This document shows positions 21,704 through 31,793 of a stretch of DNA of 64,000 nt, piece after piece; the stretch's first letter is position 1; every line of letters starts with the position of its first letter. Under the pieces are notes generated by a model. That model was not told the DNA's origin and did not search any database. It saw only the letters and a list, made by a program, of their open reading frames with translations. A program made the translations under genes and the position numbers. This DNA comes from Magnaporthiopsis rhizophila (lineage: Eukaryota > Ascomycota > Sordariomycetes > Magnaporthales > Magnaporthaceae). The stretch is from the NCBI GenBank assembly GCA_003049465.1, contig PYSS01000112.1:1-64000 (forward strand). Reading direction: 5' to 3'.

Positions 21704-23541
21704 GTTTGTCGTTGCGGGGTGCCGTTCGGAACTTTACAGAATTTGACGATGTGACTACTGTATGCGACAGCCTGCGGTAGACGCAAACGACTGCAGTCTC
21801 CCGAGATGACGTGCTCTATTATATATCTTCATCCAGGTAAGGGGAGCTGCGTTCCCAAAGCGCAGTATTGTAACGCAGACTTGGCATCAAAAAACCCGGG
21901 TCTTGGTGGAGATCCTCAATATGGCTGCAATATTTACCCGCGCCTTTACGACCAGTCCTAGCATTCGGATTAATTATATTGCTGCTAAATCAGGAGACAT
22001 CATGCACCTCTGTCCATGGTAGCGGGAAATTCTGCTGCAACAGCCCAAATTCCAGGCAGACCAGTGCTACCTCTTTCCAAGCGAGCGTACCGCCCCAGTA
22101 CGATCCAGGCTGAAATACGCTGCTGTTGCTGACTGTTGACATGATGCTCTACATGAGCGGGGTACATACCGGACTTATGCCCGGCTGCCGGCTGACATGC
22201 CAAGCGCCTCAGACGGCACGGTGGTCTGTCAAGAGGCTCAGCCGCTAATCTCGGTGCATTTCAGCCGGGGCGGGAACCAGGGCAGACAGGTTTGACAGGT
22301 CCAGCTTAGGAAGCTGCCGAAGCCGCCGTGCGGGGCATGCAGTGAGATAAATATAGACTATTAATACGATTGCCTTCAGCGGGCAATGTTGCTATTCGGT
22401 GCGGAATTATGGTCGTGAGACGCCGACTCCCCTCCCTCATTGACGTCATTCCACTGTGGAGTGGGTGAGCTGAAGGCAACTGGCCAAGAAAAATGGGTGC
22501 TTTGCCTAAAACCTCCTCACCCAGCAATATAGAGTTGTCATTCCACAATACGGTTGTGTTTGTTACTGCCTGTGTTGAGGCCTGCTCGAAGACAGCCCAT
22601 CTGGCCCATTCGATTTACAATAGCTCTTGGGCTGTGAACCCGTTCTTTGCACAGCAAACAGGCACTTGAATGAAGGTGGATGATTACACAAAAACTCTTT
22701 TCCCACCGCTTGATCCCTTTCCGGTGCGGTTTGGAGTAATGAGCGACCACCAGCACGTGCTTTCTACAAGTCTAGCTCTGGTCGAGTCGATAAGCAGCAG
22801 GGATTAAACAAAGAAGGGAGGAGACAACAACTATGATTAGTTGACAAAAAGCTCTTTGTTAGCTGCGGGGATAGGAATTCCGTGTCTCCCACCATATCCC
22901 GTACAAACCATAGCACAGTGATTCCTAAGTTCCGCAATTTCAGAAGCCTCTTCTTGATTTCCTGTTTATCATTTGGCCCAAAAAAAACTTGGTTTTGTTT
23001 GATAACCACGTGGACCAATGTCGCCTCTTGCTTCGAGAAGTCGATGCAAGACACAAGACGAAGTAACTCGTGAATTCCACCCCTGGTCAGAATATGGACA
23101 TCAGGCTGTTGAGACGGCGAGCTCCCGCGAGACTGTGTCCTTACTTCAGACGGGACTGCCTATTGCGATAGAAGAGAATATGAACGACTGAGCTGTCATT
23201 TCTGCATTTGGGCCACAGGTCGGCTGCTCAACAATGCAGTAAACAAGCTCTTCACGGCTCTTTATTAACTATAACCTGCTTGATCAGATTTGCCCAGATC
23301 CATACTCTCAATCGCAGCAACGTGCACGACATGAAGCCTTTCAAGCAGCCATTTTCGAACTTGCTCACATCGTATAAAGTCGCTCCTTTCCCGTAGCTTT
23401 CCCCTGAAGAAAATATGACCCTAGGATCAGACCATCTACACGGAGCACCAGAGCACCCCTGAGAAAATCCGAGAAGATACACAACGGCGGTACACAAACG
23501 GCGAACCTAAAAGCCACCCCCATCTATTCAGGCGAGTGATC
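21704..23541. other. Intergenic spacer, gene-poor and lower GC
   Basis: Nearly 1.9 kb with no gene. Minus-strand frames at 22306-23054 encode random-looking sequence. Base composition is visibly poorer in GC than the flanking genes. Confidence 0.5.
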
Positions 23542-24621
23542 ATGGCCTCCAATTCGGGAATCCCTACTGACCATGTCTACAAGAACATCGGTCCCTTATC
23601 AGCCAACATCCCGGGTGTCTTTGCGCTGATGTTCAGAGCATCCTCCGGCCGCTTTTATATCATGGAGCGCGCTTTGCCCGGAGACGCGGGCACCCGCTCC
23701 TTTCTAGTCCACGAGGCCGGCAGCACTCCTGAGAAGCTCAGTTTCCTGTCAATATACCCCGGATCTCTCACAACCCAAATTCTAGAGATCCTTGTCACCC
23801 TCCGAGACGGCTGCGCGGAAACCGACCGCCACCGCCGTCACGTCGTCCAGATCGAGGAGCCCTCCCTGTCGCTCCCCGCGCAGCAGCCGCACGACAGCCT
23901 CGCCTGGGAGTTTTACAATCTCGACGGCCCTGCCCTGCTCTTCGACAACGCGCGCCAGAGGAACATCCAGGTCCCCAGTCCCGTCATCTACCTGATGGCG
24001 AAGGACATCCTCCTGGGCCTCGCGCAAATGCTGGGCGCCGGCGTCTCTCACGGCCCCATGGAGCGCCTGAACAGCGTCCGCGCCGCCCAGCCCTGCCGCG
24101 GCGCCATGCCGACGTTCCACGTCGACGACTTCTCGCGCGCGCGCCGGCTCCAGCCGGACGATGACGAGGACGCTGCCGCGCGAAGCGACTTCAGGACGCT
24201 CTCCAAACTTTTGGCGTCCTTTTCCCGCATCGACTCTCCCCAGGGCTGGGGCCGGTGGCTCCCCCTGGACGCCATCCAGCATGCCATGGCGGAGCTCGAG
24301 CGGTTGGACAGGTCCGAGTGGACTGGTAGTTGGCGCGGACTCGATCCTGGTACGAAGTTCTCACGTATTGCCCAGAGTTTCGATACATTGGCGACAGAGG
24401 CCATGACTGACATAAATACGGATCCGGTGGCCGCCGCAGCGAGAGGTGAGTTCATCACAATGCTCGACTCGATCGCGTGGGAGGTGGCGCAGCTACGCCC
24501 GAGCATGTATGGGACGCTACAGGAGGCTGCCGATGAAGCCTCTCGGCATGGCCCTCGGTGGTTGACGACGCTGGTTGACCCAAACACATTCCAGCTTCTG
24601 TATGCGGATGGTGCCGCCTAG
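23542..24621 (+). CDS. Hypothetical protein, family not recognised
   Basis: Single-exon 359-aa protein from ATG 23542. There is no signal peptide or membrane helix. Natural-looking composition, consistent GC-rich third positions and lack of an equally convincing antisense frame support a real gene. Recognisable local features are only an aromatic-rich segment (SLAWEFYNLDGPALLF), an acidic run (QPDDDEDAA) around residue 215 and a predicted helical C terminus. Parts of the layout (N-terminal strand-rich block, then helical block) faintly recall degenerate kinase-like folds, but no catalytic motif is present, so I assign no function. Confidence 0.65.
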   Translation: MASNSGIPTDHVYKNIGPLSANIPGVFALMFRASSGRFYIMERALPGDAGTRSFLVHEAGSTPEKLSFLSIYPGSLTTQILEILVTLRDGCAETDRHRRHVVQIEEPSLSLPAQQPHDSLAWEFYNLDGPALLFDNARQRNIQVPSPVIYLMAKDILLGLAQMLGAGVSHGPMERLNSVRAAQPCRGAMPTFHVDDFSRARRLQPDDDEDAAARSDFRTLSKLLASFSRIDSPQGWGRWLPLDAIQHAMAELERLDRSEWTGSWRGLDPGTKFSRIAQSFDTLATEAMTDINTDPVAAAARGEFITMLDSIAWEVAQLRPSMYGTLQEAADEASRHGPRWLTTLVDPNTFQLLYADGAA

Positions 24622-25467
24622 GGTGTCTCGCAGCACGAGGATGAAATTCACGGCATTTCTTTCCATCTAATTAGTCGGTTAGGAACCTATTAGAGGTAAT
24701 TGTTCTGGAATCAACAAGTTCTTTTTTTTTATTTAATGTTTCGACCGCGTCGGTGATGTGTACTGTGATAGCTAGTTCGCAGGACTTTAGGAAGAAAACA
24801 AAGGGGCTGGCGACTAAGCGTCGGTCGCCGAGGGTGTACGGAGGCTTCGCGAACATGATTATAATCAAGAAGCCGCGGACAAAATGCTGACCCGGCCGGC
24901 TTCATGCCCCGCCCCCGCTAGCCGACCTTTGCCCCGCCGAGGAGTCGGCAACGGCCAAGCACTTTCCAGAGGCTACGTTTCCATTGCAGAGTCCGAGCCA
25001 TGGATACCCCTACCGCTCTTTGTATTTGTCAGCCTGGGGTCCTCCAGAACGATGTAGAATCTCACGACCGCCCTGTTTGGGAGGTCGGACGACCGACCTG
25101 AAGCCACTAAATGACGTTGGATTTGTAAGTCAACCTGCCGCTTCGTCCAAAGGAGCCCGATCCGAGAAAGAATCCCCTACACCGTTTTAGGGTTTCGTCC
25201 CATCCGTTGCCGATGCCCCTCCGCATTATAAAAAGAGGACGGATGACCCCGATTTCTGACGAAAGTTCGGGGGCAAATCACACCATCACCAAAACCACCA
25301 ACCACTTCGAGATATACTTTTTTTTAACCTCCAGATCATCCCGAAAGGCCCCTCCTCCGTTGCCACTTCCTTTACCTTAACTCAGCCCTACAGAGCCGCA
25401 TCCCCCCGCTTCCACCTCGGCCCGACCCACCCACCAACCGCGTCCAACCAACCTAGCCACAGCAACA
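24622..25467. other. Intergenic / promoter region of the DUF1993 gene
   Basis: Contains a TATA element (25227-25234) and CT/CA-rich 5' leader sequence up to the ATG. No other gene is visible. Confidence 0.5.
25227..25234 (+). promoter_or_regulatory. TATA box of DUF1993 gene
   Basis: TATAAAAA about 240 bp before the ATG at 25468, followed by a pyrimidine-rich and CACC-rich leader. Position and sequence are canonical; activity inferred. Confidence 0.5.
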
Positions 25468-26075
25468 ATGCCCGGAATTACGCTTTACGAGTCCTCGGGC
25501 GCCGTCTTCGAAAAGGGCCTCAAGGTCCTTGACGCGATCCTGTCCAAGGCCGAGGCCCACGCCGCCGAGCAGGGCATCAACGCCGACACGTACCCGGCCG
25601 AGAAGCTCATCGAGGGCATGCTGCCGCTGTCGTTCCAGGTCCAGGTGGTGTCCAACACCACCAAGAAGTGGATCCAGCGCATCACCGGAGCCGAGCTCGA
25701 CGTGTGGGAGGACGACGAGACCACCATGGCCCAGCTGCACGCCCGCGTCAAGAAGACGCTCGACCTCCTGGCCACCGTCGACGCCGCGGCCGTCAACGGC
25801 AAGGAGGACAATGTCGTCGAACTGTAGGTTTTTCCCCTTTTACAGTTCCCTTTTTTTGTCATGTCGAGCATCTTGTCCCTAACCGTCACTTTTTTTTATC
25901 CACCTCACATAGGCAAATGGGCAAGCTCGGCACCAGGAACCTGCCCGCCAAGGAATACACCCTTAACTACGCCATCCCCAACTTCTTTTTCCACCTGCAG
26001 ACTGCCTACGCCATTCTGAGGGCCAAAGGTGTCCCGTTGGGCAAGCCCGACTACCTTGGACCTTTCTTGGGCTAA
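25468..26075 (+). CDS. DUF1993-domain protein
   Basis: Two exons (25468-25823 and 25913-26075; donor GTAGGT, acceptor CATAG) give 172 aa, the usual length of this family. Family-typical segments are MPGITLYESS at the start, DTYPAEKLIEGMLPLSFQVQ, the Trp in NTTKKWIQRITG, and the C-terminal NYAIPNFFFHLQTAYAILR followed by KPDYLGPF. DUF1993 proteins are small helical-bundle proteins found in bacteria and fungi, structurally close to DinB-like bundles; no activity is established. No secretion signal is present. High third-position GC suggests strong expression. Family call strong. Confidence 0.9.
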
Positions 26076-26678
26076 ACAAACCTGCCTGCTGGCAAATGCG
26101 AAGCCCGTTCCTTAGGCGAGATGATATTGTCTGTGGAGTTAGTCCAAAGCACGACGAAAACAAAAGTCGGGAATATAGCATGTTGCTTTGAGAAAAGAAA
26201 AAAAAAAACAAGGCGGAATCAGCCGTAGTGCAGGAGGCAGCCGCAAGAATCTTCCCAAACCACAATAAATCGCCATCACGAGGCACGGACCGATTGAACC
26301 AAGTGCTCAAATGTATTGGAATGTGCTGGGTACGAGACATGTTCCTGTGAAAGCCATCAACCCAAGATGGCGTACATTGTGCTTACGCGCATTATTCCGT
26401 CCCACACTGCGGTTGTTTTTGTTCCTCAAAATTATCTGCCGGAGCAAGTCATCTCGAGGAACATGGTGCACGTCTTCCAAGCGCCTGTCCTTCCTTCCAC
26501 ATGTGGCACCAAGCGCACAAGACGTGATGCACAAACGTGAATCGGTAAACATGGAGGCAGCAGCTAGAGAGACCTCTGCCACCGAGTTCCATCTTCCGGA
26601 CCTTTTAAAGTGAGAGCTCGTCCCTGACGACGAATCCAAGACACTATCAATCGCCCAAGTGCTCCATCGCTGGTCATC
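26076..26678. other. Intergenic spacer
   Basis: Separates the tandem DUF1993 and Cys-rich secreted genes; only short random frames are present. Confidence 0.5.
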
Positions 26679-27412
26679 ATGAAGCTCCTCGCCGTCATTC
26701 TCCCTGCCCTGGTGAGCGTCGTGCCCGCCACCGCGAGTGGCGTTTCGCTTCACTACCGCTTCACAGTCAGCCGTCCTGCCGATGACGTCGACTCTCCAGA
26801 CTCCACGGCCGACTCCAACCTTGTTCCAGTCGTCAAAATGAACCAGCCATTGGGGAACGGCGTCCTCCACTCGACCCAAACCTCCGGCGGCCTGGGACCG
26901 GGCTGCGTGGCCTGCGAAGCCTGCATCCACGGCTGCGACGGCGTATTCGAAGACCAGGCAGACTGGTCACGGCAAGTGGTCTTTTTCTTTCTCGTTGCCA
27001 GCAACGCCTTATGTCTGCATCGGCTGTCGTTAACCTCCTGCCTATCCTGGCTATCTGTTGCAGATGCACTGCCGTATGCTTCGACACCCGCACGCGTGAC
27101 GACTGCCGCAACTGCGCGATCCCGAACGGCCGGTTCGACGTCTTCATGAACATCCTCGACGTGGCCGCCACCACGGCTCTTCTTGACAAGCACGGTCTTC
27201 TCGAAGCCAATTTGTCCATGGACGACTCGTCACGCCGTTGGAAGCAGTCCGGTCTCAAGCTCGTCAATCTCGTCGAGCTGCACCCGTCGCTCCCCGCCAA
27301 CACATCCGATGAACCGCAGACCCCAAAACTGACCAGGAACTGCAGCGTTTGCAACGGTGTCGTCGCTACCTGCCTGATATTCATGTGGCTTCCGTTTATT
27401 TGGCTCCCGTAA
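26679..27412 (+). CDS. Secreted Cys-rich protein with GC-AG intron
   Basis: Two exons (26679-26971 and 27064-27412) give 213 aa. The signal peptide MKLLAVILPALVSVVPATAS precedes a Cys-rich core: CVACEACIHGC, RCTAVCF and DDCRNCAIPNG, eight Cys in about 50 residues, continuous only after splicing. The intron must use a GC donor (CG/GCAAGT at 26972) because a GT donor three bases later leads into a stop; the acceptor is GTTGCAG. The C terminus has another Cys trio and a hydrophobic stretch (VVATCLIFMWLPFIWLP) that could be a membrane anchor. The stop codon TAA sits inside a perfect GTAAGT donor, so a further 3' exon is possible. Family not recognised. Confidence 0.65.
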
Positions 27413-29201
27413 GTTGCTGCCGGTTCCTTTGCATGATGTTTTTTTTTTATTCTTACCTGTATTCAAGATGTCAAGGAATCCATTCTGACAGGTGTTATCG
27501 TTCCCGGCTAGTTGTATCGCCTCTGCCATGGGGACGTCTATGTGTGACTGCTGCTTGGAACAGCCAGGTTGTTTCTGACAGTCTCAACTGGCTTCGGACG
27601 AAAGAGCGTAGCACGGCCAGCTGTTTGTGGAGCATTAAGGCACAGCCCGGCTAGGGTCAGAGTAGTCTGTATCCCACGGGATTATTATCATTTTAAACTG
27701 TCCGTGGTCTCGACACCTAAGCTTTTTGACTTGACAGCCTCGAGCGAATAATGCACATCGAACCTGCCTTATGGATGGCGGATGCCAAAAGAGACCGAGG
27801 GCGCACGATTTGACAGGTGGCGGCGAGTCAGTTGGCTCGACTGCGCGGTTTGGATGAAACGAGCGAGGGCAAGGGCAGCCCTGGACGGCGATCCAGGCAC
27901 CGCCAACTCGGCCGAACGGCTTTTCACTCGGCTGTCCTGATGTTATAATTAGATTTAAACGGCCAGCACGTTGCATCGTTTATAACTTAAAACGTTTCGC
28001 TCACGGGAGCATGGATTGACATGTGGTCCGCGGGGGTTTGCGGATGCCTCTGACGCCTCGAGATTCTTTCTGCTTGCATTTTGGGGCGGGCAAGTGGATC
28101 TGATGGCTGAGCTTGAACTATCCGTCGTCTGGTATCAAATGTGCAGTGTCGTTTCCAAGACTGGCGAAGGTTGTTGGGGATGTCGGTTTGCCATGAGCCT
28201 TGGCGCGACCTGCACGCGCGCCCAAGCAGCGGTCGGCAGAAATGCGTGCCGACGAAGACCAGACGTGATGGACCCCGCCGCCTCCCTAAGGGCACACCTA
28301 CTCTAGACCAAGGCGGCCAAACAACGGTATGTCGCCATGGATCCGGAGGACGGTTTAAGAAGATCTCTACGCCAGGCAGCAAGAAGTTTGGTATCAACAA
28401 AGCAAAAAATATGGGGATGTCACTATAAATACCGTGCATAGTGTTCCACAAAGGGCTACGTTGGTCGAGTGCGACCTCCGTTTTGGGGCGCATTGAGACT
28501 CCGCAGATGTATTCCTCCGCAACCCAAAGCAGTGCAGGTACTTGTTGACGTCCGATTTGGATAGCGTGGCAAAGCAACGCACGCGTCCAACCCCACGATG
28601 GTATGAAAAGGAGGAAACAAAGAAGAAAAACTGATACAATGTAAAGATATATAATTATGTTTTCGCGGGACCTCGTTAGGGAATCAATGGGTAAATCTAT
28701 AAACGGTTCGACTGACGAAAAGAAGTGGCGCGCAGGGCGAACGAGCTCGAATCTTTGCTGAAGTGGGAAAAAAGCAGGGGGTGCTTTTACGGGACAGTCG
28801 AAAGTCGTGTGAAGCGTCGTTGCGACCGCACCGTCCCAGCGTAGTTGCAAGCGATCCCCTCTGCCCCTAGCCGCCTTCGACTCGTGCGCCCACTTGCGGC
28901 GCCGGCCGATGGTCAGGGTTACATACTACGTCTTGGCCAAGGCTGGGACAAATGTATATAACATCGTTGAATACCCCGTTCAGACTATCACCTTCCTTCC
29001 CTCTCTTTCTTCACCATCTTCGGGTCTTCTCATTTCCTTGTGTATTTTCCTAAGTCTATTTTCCTTGTGTCTTTCCTACGTCTTTTTATCTCCATTTCTT
29101 TTTTCTTTCTTTTTCCCAAACATCCGTACTCACTGAAGCCGGTCGATCTTTGTATCCTCTATTTTTATCGTATCCAACCTATCCGGCACCGAGTCTTCAA
29201 A
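27413..29201. other. Intergenic region upstream of the Lys/Ala-rich protein
   Basis: No supportable gene. A 287-codon minus-strand frame at 27987-28850 has random composition. Close to 29202 there is a TATA element (28955-28961) and a long CT-rich leader (about 28985-29130), typical of strongly expressed fungal genes. Confidence 0.5.
28955..28961 (+). promoter_or_regulatory. TATA box with CT-rich leader
   Basis: TATATAA about 240 bp upstream of the ATG at 29202, followed by ~150 nt of pyrimidine-rich DNA on the coding strand. This pairing usually marks abundantly transcribed fungal genes; inference only. Confidence 0.45.
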
Positions 29202-30668
29202 ATGCATCTCGCCAAGAAAGCAATCCTCCTCCTCCCTCTCATACCCGCCGCAGTCTGCCTGCCCCTAGGCACCTCACCACACAGCAAGTCGATCAACGTT
29301 GCGAGGAGCGAAGGTTCTGGCTGGGCGCTGCCTATTGCCCCCCACATCGCCTCCAGGGATGTGACCGTCAAGGATGACGGCAAGGAGGGTGGGGAGGTGA
29401 AGGCTGACAACCCTGCCGCCCCGTCTGAGAGCAAAAAGGACAAAAAGGGCAAGAAGGGCGACAAGAAGGAAAAGAAGGGCGACAAGAAGGACAAGAAGGG
29501 TGACAAGAAGGACAAGAGCGGAACTGCCGCAGATAAGAAGCAGGAGAAGGATGAAAAGAAGAAGCAGGCTGTTGACAAGAAGCAAAAAGCAGACGACGAA
29601 AAGAAGCACGAGGCCGACGTGGAGAAGACTGAAAAGGCCGAGAAGAAGGTCAAGGATGCCGAGGGCAAGAAGAAGAAGAGCAAGGAGTCCAAGGGCAAGA
29701 AGGGTAAGGACTCCGAAGGCAAGGAAAAGAAGAGCAAGGACTCCGAGGGCAAGGAAAAGGAGGCTCCCGAGGGCAAGGAGGAGCAAAAGCGGGCCGTCCT
29801 CATCGATCTTCCCGAAGACGGCATCGAGAGCGAGGACGGCGCCATGCCCGACCCCAAGAACGGGCCGGTGGGCCACTCCCTGCACATGACGATCCCCGTC
29901 GCCCCGAGGGCCCTCCAAGAGCATCGCGGCCTCCTCAACAGCAGGGCCGAAATCCCCGAGGCCATCCGGAAGCTGCTGCCCCCCAATCTGGCCAAGCTGT
30001 CGGCCGCCGAGCTGCGCAAGATCCTCCTCACCAAGCTGGACGAGCTCGAGAAGACGCAAGGGGCCGTCGCCGGGGGCAGCAAGACGCCCAAGCGCGGCTT
30101 CATGAGCTGGATCAAGGACGTCAAGAACAGCATCAAGAACGACCTGAAGCAGCTGCCCAAGGTCGCCATGCAGTGGATCAAGAAGATCTTCAAGGGCAAG
30201 AAGTCTAGCACCCCTGACGCTGCGCCCGCCGCCGTCCCGGCCGCTGGTGCCGGTGCTGCCGACGCTAGTGCTGGTGCTGGTGCTGGTGCCGACGCCGCTG
30301 CTCCGGCTAAGGGTGCCGGTGCTGCTGCCGATGCTGCTGCCGATGCTAGTGCTGGTGCTGGTGCCGGTGCCGATGCCGCTGCTCCGGCTAAGGGTGCCGG
30401 TGCTGCTGCCGATGCTGCTGCCGATGCTAGTGCTGGTGCTGGTGCCGGTGCCGATGCCGCCGCTCCGGCCGCCAGCACTGGTGGTGCCAAGGGTGCCGGT
30501 GCTGCTGCTGGTGCTAAGGGTGCTGCTGCTGGTGCTAAGGGTGCTGCTGCTGGTGCTAAGGGTGCCGGTGCTGCTGAAGATGGTGCCGATGCCGCTGCTC
30601 CGGCCGCCAGCGCTGGTGGTGCCAAAGGTGCCAAGGGTGCCGGCGCTGCTGCTGAAGCTGCTGAATAA
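29202..30668 (+). CDS. Secreted low-complexity protein: Lys-rich block, processed core, Ala/Gly repeats
   Basis: Single-exon 488-aa protein. The signal peptide MHLAKKAILLLPLIPAAVC is followed by three zones. Residues ~75-205 are a highly charged Lys/Asp/Glu/Gly region with iterated KKGDKKDKKGD and EGKEKKSKDS blocks. Residues ~205-345 form a normal-complexity segment that opens after a Lys-Arg (EEQKR), a Kex2-type cleavage site, and contains predicted helices (AELRKILLTKLDELEK, WIKDVKNSIKNDLKQL). Residues ~350-488 are Ala/Gly/Asp repeats. The repeats make long open frames on other frames and strand, but the signal peptide, TATA and leader favour this frame. No family is recognised. A cell-wall, matrix or DNA-binding extracellular role is conceivable from the charge but unproven. 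Confidence 0.75.
   Translation: MHLAKKAILLLPLIPAAVCLPLGTSPHSKSINVARSEGSGWALPIAPHIASRDVTVKDDGKEGGEVKADNPAAPSESKKDKKGKKGDKKEKKGDKKDKKGDKKDKSGTAADKKQEKDEKKKQAVDKKQKADDEKKHEADVEKTEKAEKKVKDAEGKKKKSKESKGKKGKDSEGKEKKSKDSEGKEKEAPEGKEEQKRAVLIDLPEDGIESEDGAMPDPKNGPVGHSLHMTIPVAPRALQEHRGLLNSRAEIPEAIRKLLPPNLAKLSAAELRKILLTKLDELEKTQGAVAGGSKTPKRGFMSWIKDVKNSIKNDLKQLPKVAMQWIKKIFKGKKSSTPDAAPAAVPAAGAGAADASAGAGAGADAAAPAKGAGAAADAAADASAGAGAGADAAAPAKGAGAAADAAADASAGAGAGADAAAPAASTGGAKGAGAAAGAKGAAAGAKGAAAGAKGAGAAEDGADAAAPAASAGGAKGAKGAGAAAEAAE
30261..30503 (+). repeat. 81-nt tandem repeat (three units)
   Basis: Units begin at 30261, 30342 and 30423. Each encodes DASAGAGAGADAAAPAKG plus GAGAAADAAA or a variant; the third diverges at its end. 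Near identity at the DNA level points to recent expansion by slippage or unequal crossover. Confidence 0.9.
30509..30575 (+). repeat. 21-nt tandem repeat (about three units)
   Basis: Repeats of GGTGCTAAGGGTGCTGCTGCT encoding GAKGAAA, directly after the 81-nt repeat in the same gene. Confidence 0.8.
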
Positions 30669-31793
30669 GGTGCCGATGCGGCCAATACCAAAGCGGCTGG
30701 CTGGCTGCGACTACAACGACCCGGCTGCCCGGGTCGCCGTCTTCCATCCGGTTTTGCTCTTCTTCTCCTTCTTCTTCTTCTTCTTTCTTGTATATAACTC
30801 ATGCATTACTTGGATCCCCGGCTCCTTTTCTTTTCCCGGTCTTATTTTCTATTGTTTTCTTGCTTCTTGGCTCGCATTCCGTAGGTAGCATAGCGTTGGG
30901 GTCGGCCGGATAGCCTCATCATTTGGGTACATGAAAGATAAAGAAAAAAAAAAAGCGACCGTCTTACATTGACAACCGTTCTCGTCACTTTTCAAGTTTC
31001 GTGTAACACTAGGTCCATCTTGTCCAATCACGCTTCCTTATGCTATAAAACAGGGGTGTCAGCGCGTCTTGAGGTTGCTGTGAGATAGTGCAATGCATCA
31101 AGGGATCGAGAACCATTCGTTGGTGTCCGAGGGCGATAAAAACCAGCACATTCGATATGAAGTGAATCGGGCGGCCGGCTTGACGAATGCGCCGAGGCGG
31201 ATGGTGTATGCCCTTGGTCTAAACAAGCGGGAGGTTTGCTCGAAGGATTTCGCCTTGGCCCGTCCTCTCCATACGAGTCGACGGCAGTGATCGCCGGTGG
31301 AGTGCGGGGGAGGTCCCAGTGTTGCTGTGCGGAGGGCCTCACGCTCCAACACGAAGAGGACCGAAGGATTTCAGGATACACGGCGGCAATCGGATGCGTC
31401 TGCCGATAGGATTCGTCAGATCGTGTTGCGCTTTGGGAAAAGCAGAGTCAGTCGCGGGCGGCGGTAGTTAGACTGCTCGGTCGGGGAGAACTTGTCCGGG
31501 GCGCGAGTGGGTAAGGATCAAGAAGAGGGGAAGTGTCTCTCCCACGAAAGCACGTAGGGTAGCAAAAGTAGGGTAGCATTCAAAAAGTTTGAATGCACGG
31601 GGGAGGAGCCAACGTTCAGTATGTCGCCCTGATCCGGACATAAATGCTCCTTTCCCCTCACCAGTCATTGTGGGGAAAGAAGTTGGCATATAAGAAGGTA
31701 TCATACGACCTCACCTCAAACTCAAGGTACAGCCCTGCAGCACTGGATTGTGCAGTCATAACCGGAGACGACCAAACTCCAAGCACGACGAGG
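30669..31793. other. Intergenic region
   Basis: 3' flank of the repeat protein and promoter of the MFS gene, with a TATA-like element at 31689. The plus- and minus-strand frames between 31043 and 31381 show no domain. Confidence 0.5.
31689..31694 (+). promoter_or_regulatory. TATA-like element of MFS sugar transporter gene
   Basis: TATAAG 105 bp upstream of the ATG at 31794. Role inferred from position. Confidence 0.4.

Noticed and set aside
27987..28850. 287-codon minus-strand open frame
   Set aside because: Composition is random (many Trp, Arg, Pro clusters, no domain), there are no splice-supported extensions, and it contains no family motif.
29165..30802. 545-codon open frame antisense to the Lys/Ala-rich secreted protein
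   Set aside because: It arises from the GCT/GGT/AAG repeat pattern; the plus strand has a signal peptide, TATA box and leader.
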